From positions 17,788,087 through 17,852,086 of the forward strand of contig CM119266.1 in the NCBI GenBank assembly GCA_051294375.1: a DNA stretch of 64,000 nucleotides, written 5' to 3'. The position numbers and the translations under genes were made by a program. How positions within the stretch are numbered: position 1 is the first letter of the stretch; every line of letters starts with the position of its first letter. Positions 1 to 9,983 of the stretch are shown here, one piece after another. Origin of the DNA: Paraspadella gotoi. Taxonomy: Eukaryota > Chaetognatha. The notes beneath the pieces were generated by a model. It was given only the letters and a program-made list of their open reading frames with translations, did no database searches and was not told the origin of the DNA.

Positions 1-668
1 ATTTGGTCGACGCCGACGCCACCGTCTTCGCCCTCGATGTCAACGAAGAAGGCCTGAATTTCTTGAAGGCGTCTCGCCCCGACGCCGACCTCACCGTCAT
101 CTACCAGGATATCACCGACTGGTCAGGCGTCGCCGAATCTCTTGTTGACATTCCTTCGCCCAACGGTCTCGTCAACTGCGCAGGCGTCGGCGGCGTCGTC
201 TCCAGTTTTCTCGACTACAAAGAGGAAGAGATCGACGCGACATTAAACGTAAACTTCAAAGGCGCCGTCCGCGTGACACAATGCGTCGTCAAGAAGATGA
301 TGGAAGGCGGAATCTCCGACGCCTCCATTGTCAACATCTCTTCGACGACCTCGACCCAGACGCCTCCCGCGGTCATGGCCTACGCGGCCTCCAAGGCTGC
401 GCTCAACGCTTTTACCCGATGTTTGGCCAAAGAGTTGGGACCCAAAGGGATTCGGGTCAACTCTATCAATTCCCACGTCTCCGTCGAGACGCCGCTGGGC
501 GCCTACGCGGTCAGGAAGGGGCTCTTTCCCGCCGATCCGGCGACAATTCCCATGCAACGCTTCGTGGAATTGCGTGATGTCGTCGATACAGTTCAGTTCT
601 TGCTCAGCGATAAATCTTCTCACATCAATGGTGTCATTCTGCCGTTGGACGGCGGGGCCTCTTGCTAG
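1..668 (+). CDS. Short-chain dehydrogenase/reductase, L-xylulose reductase-like (copy 1, 5' truncated by window edge)
   Basis: The protein reads in frame from position 3 to the TAG at 666-668. About 23 N-terminal residues, including the TGxxxGxG cofactor loop, lie outside the window, judging from the neighbouring copy at 7275. Visible SDR hallmarks are NCAG, the catalytic-region NISS serine pair, the YAASK Tyr/Lys pair, and the C-terminal LPLDGG seen in dicarbonyl/L-xylulose reductases (DCXR). Such enzymes are cytosolic NADPH-dependent reductases of sugars and dicarbonyls; the substrate here is inferred from family only. The visible part has no intron, although copy 3 (8363-9781) has two introns in the matching region. 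The segment AKELGPKGIRVNSIN is identical in copies 1 and 2, which points to recent local duplication. Confidence 0.85.
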   Translation, partial: LVDADATVFALDVNEEGLNFLKASRPDADLTVIYQDITDWSGVAESLVDIPSPNGLVNCAGVGGVVSSFLDYKEEEIDATLNVNFKGAVRVTQCVVKKMMEGGISDASIVNISSTTSTQTPPAVMAYAASKAALNAFTRCLAKELGPKGIRVNSINSHVSVETPLGAYAVRKGLFPADPATIPMQRFVELRDVVDTVQFLLSDKSSHINGVILPLDGGASC

Positions 669-2082
669 AGCGACAATGGGTATTTGGATTAGATAAAATA
701 CGTGAGGTTTTTTGTGAAACTTTATTTGCGAAATTTTTTTTAAATTTATGGATAAGTTAAAATACCTGATTTTTTGGGGAAATTATACACTTATTAGTCG
801 GTCCTTTGATCCTCATTTCACAGTCCGCACTGTTTAAAGCGGAGACGGTTTATTAGATTCTAATTTGACGATCAGATGTCTTCTCGTCCTTCTCTTGCTC
901 AATTTATTGGAATGCATACTGCGATTGGGACAGATTCGCATTTGGATTTTTTTTTCCCTGGAAAGATTAGCAGAGGTGTGACAATGTTTTCGCCTCCCGC
1001 CGGTTTTTCAAACTTTTTCATGTCTCTGTCTCCGTCTCGCTCAGCCAATTTCACTTTCTGCCTTTTGTTTCGCTCTTTTAACTTTTTAGACCCCAAGTGT
1101 GCTTATTTGAACGGCTCAAGATAGAAGTTTCAACGAAATATTTTGAAAATTTTAAAATTATTGTCTTTTCCTATGGCTTCTTCTTTGTTCTTCGAAGTAT
1201 CTCAATCTTCAACTCCTATAACCTTGTCTTCTTTTTATTAAGGTCTTTGTTTGTTATACATCATAACATTTTGGGAGCAACGATCTAAGTCTTTTCCGAC
1301 AATCCCGTCTTGGAGGTTTCGTCGTCCTCTCGGCTTTTTAGTTTTCATCTTTGCTCATCCTTGAAAACCTGATGAGTGCAAAACTCTTTCCTTTCCCGTT
1401 TTCGCGATCGCCGAGTCGATCGTAAAATATGGTGGACTAAAATCCACCAACCGTTCATCAGTGGCCATTGGTGCCGGAGGCAAGTCATTCGCCTCCCAAC
1501 CCAAAGGTCCGGGGTTCTAGCCCGGTGGCCGCCTAGCAGTTAAGAGGGACGGGGCGCTTAACCCGCCTGTAACATGGTGTTAAAGCCTGATCCGAAGCTC
1601 AGGGACTGCTTTATATTGAACGGTTCTGTCACTAACTCATAACAATCATTACTGTCTCTTCAAAAACAACTTTTTGGTGATTGAAATTTTTTTGGCACGC
1701 GTGTTATGGTTTTAAAATAAAATCAGTAAAAAATTCTAACCTTCTCTTATACCGTTGTTTTTAAACAAAAAACTTTGCATCTAAAATTTACCAACTACTA
1801 CGAAAAAAGAAATTACACTATAACCTTAGAGAATATTTATTATTCTTATGGTTTCTGGTTTATATCCTCCACGATGTATTTTTCATATATTTTTACACTT
1901 TTACAGGTTAAAATTTTCTGCTGCTTGCCTGAGGAATAAAATTGAATAACAATTATTGATAATGATTATAATGAATCCGAATACTAGATAATTCGGGAGA
2001 AGAAACTCGAAAGACTTTTGAAAAATATAGAGAAGCGTCTCGCTTTCACTTTCTTTCTCCCCAGATTTTGACTAATTCTAAA
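669..2082. other. Intergenic, AT-rich, with one tRNA-like SINE
   Basis: No convincing gene lies between the SDR stop and the zinc transporter start; the short ORFs here have no recognisable domain. A tRNA-like repeat occupies about 1455-1625. The last 30 bases before the next ATG are a pyrimidine tract ending in CCCCAG (AG at 2063-2064), a strong 3' splice site only 18 nt upstream of the ATG. Confidence 0.6.
1455..1625 (+). repeat. tRNA-derived SINE-like repeat
   Basis: At 1509-1525 a perfect 5-bp stem (CCGGG/CCCGG) encloses a GTTCTAG loop, as in a tRNA T arm and a pol III B box. The tRNA-like part runs from about 1463 to 1530, with GGCCA/TGGCC pairing at its ends, and is followed by a non-tRNA body of about 100 bp. 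The acceptor stem is only 5 bp and the D arm is abnormal, so a working tRNA is unlikely. Only one copy was found in this window, so SINE status is inferred. Confidence 0.5.
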
Positions 2083-5000
2083 ATGGGACGATATACGGGA
2101 AAATCATGCAGACTCACATTTATGCTTTGCTTAACTACGACCTATTTTTTGGTGGAAATCGTCGTGGGTTACATGACAAATTCCATGGCTTTAGTTGCAG
2201 ACTCTTTTCACATGCTTTCCGATGTTTTGGCGCTAATAATTGGACTATTTTCAGGTAATACTATTTTCCAAGCCGTATCAGTTTGGGTTTGATATTTGAT
2301 ATAGTTATGTACTGGGGCGGTACACAAATGTATATAAATGTACATAAATCTATATATGTTTATAAATATTATATCTTTAGTTCGAATTTCAAAAAAGGCG
2401 ACGAGCAAGAATACATTCGGTTGGGCACGAGCTGAAGTTCTCGGCGCGCTCGTCAACGCTGTATTTTTACTCGCGCTTTGTTTTTCTATTTTCGTTGAAG
2501 CTCTCAAACGGATTGTTAATCCAGGTATGCCATGGGTCTATTTGTGGTGCGGCGTAATAAACTCGAGATAATTTGGTTTATTTGTAGTATTTCTTTTCTG
2601 GCAGAACGAATTGAAAAAGAAGAACTTCTAGTGTCGGTTGGGGCTGTTGGTCTTGTTATTAATCTGGTTGGATTAATTATTTTAGGTATTTTTTACGTCA
2701 TTTAAATTAATTTTTCATATAAATTGTATTCAATTTTTATTTTTATTGGTCTAGGTTCTCATGGCCACTCGCATGGTGGTCATGGGCACTCCCACGGTGG
2801 TCACGGCCATTCGCACAATGGTCACAATCACTCCCATGTTGATGCCCATGAAAAAGAAAAAGGTTAGAGTTAAAAATAATTAATTTAAATGTATTTCGTA
2901 GCTATATATAATGTTTAAAAAATATTTGTTTTCAGTCCCATTTTTAAATAAATTTCAAGTATTTTGATGTCTTCTTTGCAGTTTTCTTTGTATAACATTG
3001 TTTCTCTAGCGATTTATATTTTTCTACTTCTTAGTCTCCAATTTTTGACAGTTGATTTTTTATCAAGCATTACTTTAAATTCTTGATATCTAACGCAACC
3101 TTCTTATTTGATATTGTTTATTAAAATAGTAATATTGTTATCTCAGCAAATAAAGGAGTCGAATCGTTAAACTCGATGTCCGCCGACCACGCGCCGTCGG
3201 AACAGTTGATGCGCAAGAATTCCGTAGAGGTTTGAAATTTTTCTTCCATCTGCTCCTATTTTCGCCAACTGCAAATTTAAATCACGTGACAGGCCATCAT
3301 AAATGACAATCACGTGTCTGTTAGCAACGTCGTCGCCGAATCGGGAACCACCTCCTCTTCATCTTCCTCCTCTCCCAAGAAACACTCCCCGGCGCAATTG
3401 AATATGAAGGTGTAAATAGGGGCATGCTATTGAAGCACCAAGCTGGGCAACGCAGAATCCTATTCTTATCGTGCGTTGCAAGTTCAATCTCAATTCTTAG
3501 GGAAGCATGACGGTGCTAGTATAGCCGTCCAATGAGGTTACTGAGGCTCTAATGTTATTGATGCCAACCGATGAGTTGCTCTGCGCGATTGACCACTTAA
3601 TAATCTATTATTACTTTTTCAGGGCGTTTTTTTACATGTCATGGGAGACGCACTGGGTTCTGTAATCGTTATTATTTCCGCTACCATCATGTGGCAAATA
3701 CCCTGTGATCATAATCCCTGCGTTAAACTAGAAGGTTTATTTTATTTCTAGCGATTTTACGATTTTACCTCATTTACGATTCGCTAAGTTTGCTTCTAAT
3801 AATTTGCAGGGAAACCAGTGTGCGAGGAGAAAAAACATTTGTGCTGGACGTTGTATGTCGATCCATTCATGTCCATGTTGCTCGTTGGTAAGCCTCGGGC
3901 GGCTTCGGAATTTTGTACATCGGATGGAGTATTTTAAGCTTTACAGCAGAGACAGGGATGAGATAAGACGGGAAGAAGACAGAACGATGACAAGATGAAG
4001 ACAGGACAAGGATAAAGACAGTATAAAGACAGGAATTGAGGGTGCAGTAGTGAAGCCGCAGTATCTTCCCGGAGCAAAACTAGCATAAAATGCTCAATAT
4101 AGTTTTTTTCATAATATTGGGTTAATTTTTTTGTCAGCCATCATCCTCACCACGACATTTCCTCTGCTAAAAGAGTCTGCGTTGATTTTGCTTCAAACGG
4201 TTCCAACCCACATCCAAGTCGACAAAGTCAAGAAACAGTTGATCGACAAAATAGCCGGTTTTTGTCGCTAAGCAACGAATTGAATACCCCTACTATGCTA
4301 TAATTGTTTGTCTCTCTCGATGATTAGGGGTGTCGGCGGTACACGAGTTTCACGTATGGCAGCTCACGGGCAACAGGATTATCGCCTCCGCTCATATTCA
4401 GTGCAAAAATTTGAACGAATATCACAGAGTCGCGGAAGACGTGAAAGAGTTCTTTCACAACGAAGGTTTGTTCGCTTTAGCCACCCAAACTCACCCCCAC
4501 CTCGATCTTGGAAGTTAGAGGTTTTCTGAGAATCATCCGCGAGCGAATGTGGCCCACGCCAGCCAGAGCGGAGTTGCATTGGGATCATCGAATTACATCA
4601 TCAAACTTGCCTTAAATTTTAGGTATTCATTCGACAACGATTCAACCCGAGTTTCTCGAGAGACATTCGGACATCCGGAGTCGCGACTGTATCTTGGAAT
4701 GTGTGCCCGAGCAGTGCGGACCCTCGACTTGTTGCGGCAATGAGAAGCAACAAAAAGGTGTGAAATTGTCCAATGTCGCGCTTTTCTTGATCATTAAATT
4801 GTTTTATTATTATAAAATAAACTTTAGAGAGAAAACGAAAATTTGTTATAACAACAAGTGAATTTATTAATTCGGACATGTTTCGACTCTTATGTTTATC
4901 AGAATGAAGATAATGAAGACTCGCAAAGAGTCGAAACATGAATTAATAAATTCACTTGTTGTTATAACGAAATTTTCGTTTTCTCTCTAAACTCTTATAA

Positions 5001-6325
5001 ACAACAAAGAAAAAAGTTCGAATACAACGTCTAAAAATATTATTGACGCGTCAGTTGTAATTTGATAATATTTATATTGACGAAATGTTGCGCTTGACTC
5101 TGTAATGATTTTGATAGTTGGTTACGAATGCCCTGTGGACTCATTAGTTTGACATCAATTGTATTCTTAAAAGGTAAAAAAAATACTGTTTTTTCTGCAT
5201 TTAATTTATGATCTGGGGAGGAATAAAGACATATTTGGATAAATTTACTGAAAATATCCAGTGGGCAAAAAAAAATCTTTATTAGATTTCTCACTCGGAA
5301 CCCTGTTTACCCACATGACGTGATGAATTGACGAATGACGATGACGTGACGAATTACAACAAGTTTGTCCAACAGACGTAGCCAATGAGAAATTTCAGTT
5401 CTTTAATTTTAGTAATTGGTGAAAGTATTAATATTTTTTTTTGTAAATCTTTTGATTTCGAAGTTGATTAGAAGAAATTAATCTTCTGTATATGTAGCGG
5501 GCATTTCAAAGTTCATCCCACCTATAGTCATTGGACAATGGACAGCGTACCTTAAGTTATGATCTGGTGGCTCATTGAGTAAAGCTAATGCCAAGCCAAT
5601 GCCCGATAAAGGTAGCGGTGTCGGAGCGAAACTCGTGTCTTGTCATTTTTACAGAAATCAACTCAAGCGATCTTCTTCCTACCTCTTTAATATTTATATT
5701 AATGTTGGACTCAAATTAGAAAAAATACTGCTCATCATTAATTTCAATTTTGATTGGTTTGATTCTTCCCTCTCAATGTAAATGCTTTTAATTACATTTT
5801 CGGTTAGAAGTCAATTGAAATGATCCTTAAATATCCACAACCTTTGACATTTTCATAAGCTGCAAGTCTGTACGATGCAAAAATTTTTTTTCATCATTTC
5901 GCCAAAAAAATTAACAGGGAAAATTATGTACACTTTTTTATTTTCCAGAATTGTAGCCATTTTTTTAATAATAACTATAAGGGCTTTTATAAAGTGCTTT
6001 TGAAAAGCTATAATAAAAAATGTTTCTGAGGGATAACTGAAATACATGATAATTAACTCTTGTAATAATTTTACTTCTTTATATACCAATGTAATCATTA
6101 AAATGTCTCAAAATTGACTAGGACTAACATTCAGAAATTGCTCTACTTTGCATTGTATAATTTACCAAAAACATTTTTAAGCATCAACTATTACTTTTAA
6201 CACTAAATATTTAAGTAATAGTTTTTATCCTTTTAGGTGCGGTTGCTCGGGTTCGACATCGAGGTCCAAGTCAAGAGCATTCTGAGAGCGTTGAAGTTGT
6301 TACTGTCTCTTCAGTCATAATGTAG
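2083..6325 (+). CDS. SLC30A1: Zinc transporter, ZnT1/SLC30A1-like (cation diffusion facilitator)
   Basis: Twelve exons give 458 residues: 2083-2254, 2381-2524, 2605-2685, 2755-2862, 3147-3229, 3293-3409, 3623-3734, 3810-3887, 4138-4257, 4328-4465, 4623-4757, 6237-6325. ZnT1 exports Zn2+ across the plasma membrane as a proton-coupled dimer. The transport site is visible: H43xxxD47 in TM2 and H240xxxD244 in TM5. A His-rich (HGHSHGGHGHSH) cytosolic loop lies in exon 4. NTFGWxRAEVxGALVNA after TM2 and HEFHVWQLTGxRIIA in the C-terminal domain match ZnT1. The Cys-rich tail (ECVPEQCGPSTCCG) also fits ZnT1 rather than the vesicular ZnTs. I chose ATG 2083 because it starts the TM1-containing exon and follows a strong acceptor. 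Intron 11 is long (1479 bp) and carries a fold-back repeat. Confidence 0.93.
3421..3605 (+). repeat. Possible SINE-like insert in ZnT intron 6
   Basis: The segment is less AT-rich than its intron and holds a B-box-like AAGTTCAATCT near 3480-3490 plus an A-box-like AGCTGGGCAAC upstream. No second copy was found in the window, so support is weak. Confidence 0.3.
4815..4999. repeat. Fold-back MITE-like palindrome in ZnT intron 11
   Basis: Arms of about 75 bp are near-perfect reverse complements. The left arm reads TTTAGAGAGAAAACGAAAAT and the right arm ends ATTTTCGTTTTCTCTCTAAA, with a loop of about 35 bp. There is no coding capacity, and the outer flanks are too AT-rich to define a target duplication. 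Confidence 0.75.
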
Positions 6326-7274
6326 TTATATCTGTTTAGGTATAATTTATTACCAGGTTATGGTTTGATTTTCGAGACGTAATTTTGCTATGAATTTCTT
6401 CTCAAGAATCATTCTTTTAAAAATCAATGTGCTTTTGATATATAAGATATATTTTCACGTCTAAACAAAGTTGGGCGATTTTATATTTTTGAGCCCTTTG
6501 TGTTATTTGTTGAGTTTAAAAATCAGAATCATTCAGTTTTATACATCTTCTGAATATGTTTTGTACTGTGTTCCTGCCGGCATTTTTGCTCAAAATTTAA
6601 AAAAACTATTTTTTTTCTAAAATTGAATCACGTTTATTTTTATGAGCGAAACAAAAAGAAAAAACCCGTTATCAAAACTCGTTGCTCGAGTGTTTTATAT
6701 TTCATTGTTTGTGAAAATCGTTTATTTATGAAATTGTTACTTTCCAAATTCCTCACAAAATTAGTTAGTTTTTATTTTTATATTTTAAACGGTACATTAA
6801 AATGAGATAGAAATGGTTTTAAAATAATAGAGAGATAGATTTTCAAAACGTAATTAAAAGCCTTTCCATCTAATTTCTTCCCCGCAATCGTAACTAATTG
6901 CGCGCGCGGATTTGGTTAGGAAATGAAAAGTATCGCTTAACACAAATCAATTTTTTTATTTTTTTTCTTTATAGCGGCTGCTTTAAAAAAGCACAATTTT
7001 TGATTCCTATTGATGGTTAAATATATTGAAATAGTCTTAATAAGATTTCTTTTGTTATGGGTACGATCAATTGTACTCAAATTTGTTGAGATAAGTGCCA
7101 GTTTGTTAGGCCTTGACCTTGAAACTTTTACTCTGTTACGTTTAAATTTGTTTCAGATTAAAACAATTCACCGATAACTGGCCTGCTCAAACTAAAAATT
7201 TACAAGAGACCCTTCTAGTCTTCACTTTGGTAATCTTTTAATTTTGCATCATCAAAATCCCCACGGCTCACAGG
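6326..7274. other. Intergenic, AT-rich
   Basis: No gene was seen; ORFs here are short and of very low complexity. The stretch presumably holds the ZnT 3' UTR and the SDR2 upstream region. TTTCAG at 7151-7156 and CACAG at 7269-7273 (one base before the SDR2 ATG) could be 3' splice sites of a leader. Confidence 0.5.
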
Positions 7275-8012
7275 ATGTCCTTTGCCGGCCGAACTTACCT
7301 CATCACCGGCGCCGCCTCTGGCTTCGGTCGCGCCGTCGCCGCCCACCTGCGCGACGCAGGCGCCATCGTCTTCGCTTTGGACAAAGACGCCGTGGGGCTG
7401 AAGCAGTTGGAGGCGGAACGACTGGACGCCAATCTGACGACCATCCCGCAAGACGTTACGGACTGGGCCGGCGTCGCTGAATCTCTACGCCATCTTCCAG
7501 CGCCGCAGGGGCTCCTCAACTGCGCCGGATTCGGGCTCATGCGTCAAAATTTTCTCGATTACACGGAGAGCGACATAGACGACGTTCTCAGCGTCAACTT
7601 CAAAGGCGCCGTCCGCGTCTCTCAATGCGTCGCGGAGAAGATGATCCGAGCGAAAATCTCCGACGCTTCCATCGTAAACGTCTCTTCTTTGGCCTCATTG
7701 CAGACGACGAAAGCTATCATGGCTTACGCGGCGTCTAAGGCCGCGATGGACGCCTTGACCAAGTGTTTGGCCAAAGAGTTGGGACCCAAAGGGATTCGCG
7801 TCAACTCGATCAATCCCTTTGTATGTCCGGACACGCCGATGGGTCGGTATGCAATGGAGGGGGCGGCCGTTGCGGTCAAGCCCAGCGTGGCTCCGTTGAA
7901 CAGGTTCGTCCGGCTGCAGGACTTTGTCGACACTGCCGCTTTTTTGCTTGGGGAGAGATCGTCTTATCTCAATGGGGTCATTCTTCCTTTGGACGGTGGA
8001 GTTTCTGCCTGA
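7275..8012 (+). CDS. Short-chain dehydrogenase/reductase, L-xylulose reductase-like (copy 2, intronless)
   Basis: A single exon encodes 245 residues, the usual length for DCXR-type SDRs (about 244). The cofactor loop TGAASGFG is at residues 11-18, NCAG at 82-85, structural Asn at 108, and catalytic Ser138, Tyr151 and Lys155. The end LPLDGGVSA is typical of the family. DCXR enzymes reduce L-xylulose and alpha-dicarbonyls with NADPH in the cytosol; the actual substrate is unknown here. The ATG is the first in frame, directly before the beta-1 strand, so no alternative start is plausible. Unlike copy 3 (8363), it has no introns, so it may derive from a processed copy or copy 3 may have gained introns. 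A likely poly(A) signal ATTAAA lies near 8068. Confidence 0.93.
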   Translation: MSFAGRTYLITGAASGFGRAVAAHLRDAGAIVFALDKDAVGLKQLEAERLDANLTTIPQDVTDWAGVAESLRHLPAPQGLLNCAGFGLMRQNFLDYTESDIDDVLSVNFKGAVRVSQCVAEKMIRAKISDASIVNVSSLASLQTTKAIMAYAASKAAMDALTKCLAKELGPKGIRVNSINPFVCPDTPMGRYAMEGAAVAVKPSVAPLNRFVRLQDFVDTAAFLLGERSSYLNGVILPLDGGVSA

Positions 8013-8362
8013 AGGAGGAATGTATTGACTTTCGTCAAAATTTTTCTTAGTTTGCTCAAATCTTAATTAAAAAAACCAATCATGTTTTCGTGATAATATT
8101 ATTTTTTTATCTGATCTATTCACTTTTTCAATGGCTGATTCTGCTCAAAAAAACTGCCTACTTAATCAGTAGTCATGGTTGTTATTCTGATATTGTTTTA
8201 ACTCAAATTACTCTATTTTATGACGTTTCTTTGATTTATACATTATATCAAATCGAGTGTTCTTTCGCTTTTGAAAAAATATATTTTCTTTACACTGACG
8301 TATTTATGTTATCGCCAGGCGTACTTTCAAGTGCGTCCGAGGTTTGACTTTTTCCCGCCAAA
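8013..8362. other. Intergenic spacer between SDR copies 2 and 3
   Basis: A 350-bp AT-rich spacer with no gene. It holds a likely poly(A) signal (ATTAAA near 8068) and a possible acceptor TTTCAAG about 30 bases before the next ATG. Confidence 0.5.
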
Positions 8363-9781
8363 ATGTCTTTCGCCGACCGCAACATCTTGATTACCGGTGC
8401 AGCATCCGGCTTCGGTCGCGCCGTCGCAGCGGAGCTTCTGCGGAGCGGTGCCCACGTGTTTGCCCTCGACCGCAGCGCCGAGGGTCTCAAGTCGTTGACC
8501 ACGGAATCCGCCGCGGACGAGAAGATGCTGAAGACGATCTGCGCGGACATCTCCGATTGGGCGGGCGTGGAGAAGGCGTTGGCCGATCTGCCCGCCATGG
8601 ACGGCCTTGTCAACTCGGCGGGAATCGGAAGGAATTTTAACGATCTCACGCCAACCAGGTTTTTTTATTGTTGGCGTCGAGTTCATGGCTAACTTAATAA
8701 CTTTAACGTTTAACTTGTTTATTTTGTCTTTCCCAAGTTGATCTTTTGGGTTAAAGCAACCGTGCGATTGCCTGTGATGTCGGGCTGGGGCATTTCCTTA
8801 ACTGGGAAGGCGACTGCGAACCCTTAATGAGTTTCTTCTGTCAATGACCTGTTTAAATCGGCTCGGTCACAAGAGGCCGCGAACGGGGATACCCAGGGTT
8901 CGAACCCTGGACGCTGGATTTCTGTAATTTATTGTCCAAAGTCTATTTTCTAGATTGCCATTTGTCCATTTCCTCCGCCCCCCCAACCAAGTTTTCTGGA
9001 AATGGACGAGAGCGAGTTCGACGTGATGTACGCCGTCAACTTTAAAGGTTCCGTCCGTGTTACCCAGTGCGTCGTCAAAAAGATGTTGAACGCACAAGTC
9101 GAGGCGGCGTCGATCGTCAACGTTTCGTCTTTGTCTTCGTTGAAAGCGTGGAACGATCTATTACCTTATTCGGCGGCCAAGGCGGCGCTGGACAATTTCA
9201 CCAGGTTCTAGGGGATATTGGATGGAATCAGGATTCAGGAATGAATGAATGCAAGTTTTGGTATGGATTCGGGTCAGACTTCTAAAAGTTTGTGTCCTTT
9301 TCACTATTTCTTCCACGCTCTTACACCCTCTTTATCGAAATTTGTTAAATTTTGTGCGCCAGAGAGAGAATAGAATGCGCTTGCCTTCAATTCTCCTTTT
9401 TTTTGCGCTTATTCAAACAATATTCTGAGCTTTATCCCGCATATGTAAAAGGATTTAAAAAATTTAAGATTTGGACTTTTTGAGAAAAAAGTTTTTTTAA
9501 GTATCTTTAGATTTATGATTCCAAGGTGCCTCGCCCGCGAGTTAGGTCCCAATGGGATCCGAGTCAACGCCGTAAATCCCCACACCTGCGCAGAGACGGC
9601 CATGGGTCGACCCTTCTACGATTGGATGGGCGAGCGGAGGGAGAAGGTCTTGGAGGGAACACCCATGGGGAGATTCCTCAAGGCAGAAGAGCTCGTCGAA
9701 GTTATCCTCTTTCTTTTGAGCGGAAAATCTTCTTTCCTCAACGGTCTGGTCCTGCCAGTTGACGGAGGCGTCATGGCTTGA
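8363..9781 (+). CDS. Short-chain dehydrogenase/reductase, L-xylulose reductase-like (copy 3, three exons)
   Basis: Exons 8363-8658, 8992-9204 and 9526-9781 give 254 residues. Exon 1 carries the TGAASGFG cofactor loop and NSAG. Exon 2 has SFLEMDESEFDVMYAVNFKG, which aligns to the matching DCXR helix, plus VNVSS and YSAAK (catalytic Ser, Tyr, Lys). Exon 3 carries CLARELGPNGIRVN and the family end LPVDGG. Intron 1 is flanked by near-identical 13-bp sequences and contains a tRNA-like element. Intron 2 has two in-frame acceptors 15 nt apart (9510 and 9525); homology favours the downstream one. The protein is more diverged from copies 1 and 2 than they are from each other. ATTAAA at 9833-9838 is the likely poly(A) signal, followed closely by cyclin H. 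Confidence 0.88.
8850..8925 (+). repeat. tRNA-like (SINE head) element in SDR copy 3 intron 1
   Basis: The 18-bp palindrome CCAGGGTTCGAACCCTGG at 8893-8910 contains a perfect pol III B box (GGTTCGAACCC). The T loop would be 6 nt rather than 7, and no acceptor stem pairs with the 3' side, so this is not a working tRNA gene. Confidence 0.45.
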
Positions 9782-9939
9782 TGATCCGTATTGCTGAATA
9801 TCACTCTTTATTACAAGTTACAACCAATTTTCATTAAAGGTTGCCTGATTAAGTTTTAACTTTTTTTTTAAGCTTCAATCGTTTTATAATATTTCTTTAT
9901 TTATAATTGTATATTCTCTAAAAATTTTTACAATTTTGC

Positions 9940-9941
9940 AG
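9940..9941 (+). promoter_or_regulatory. Candidate trans-splice acceptor upstream of cyclin H
   Basis: CAATTTTGCAG ends here, 42 nt before the cyclin H ATG and about 103 nt after the SDR3 poly(A) signal. No convincing upstream donor exon was found in the 203-bp gap. Inference only; an ordinary 5' UTR intron is not excluded. Confidence 0.4.
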
Positions 9942-9983
9942 TTGTCTTTTTTAAAATTTGTGAAAAACGAAATAACCAAAACG

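Noticed and set aside
899-1096. Minus-strand 65-codon ORF
   Set aside because: No domain, no splice context and AT-rich composition unlike the real exons.
1463-1530. A genuine tRNA gene
   Set aside because: The T arm is perfect, but the acceptor stem has only 5 pairs and the D arm is abnormal; a SINE-like body follows.
4330-4518. Zinc transporter ending at the stop at 4518
   Set aside because: ZnT1 homology (HNE then GIHSTTIQPEF) requires splicing from 4465 to 4623; the read-through text is intron.
8850-8925. A genuine tRNA gene
   Set aside because: The T arm is palindromic with a 6-nt loop, and there is no matching acceptor stem or normal D arm. A SINE head or relic fits better.
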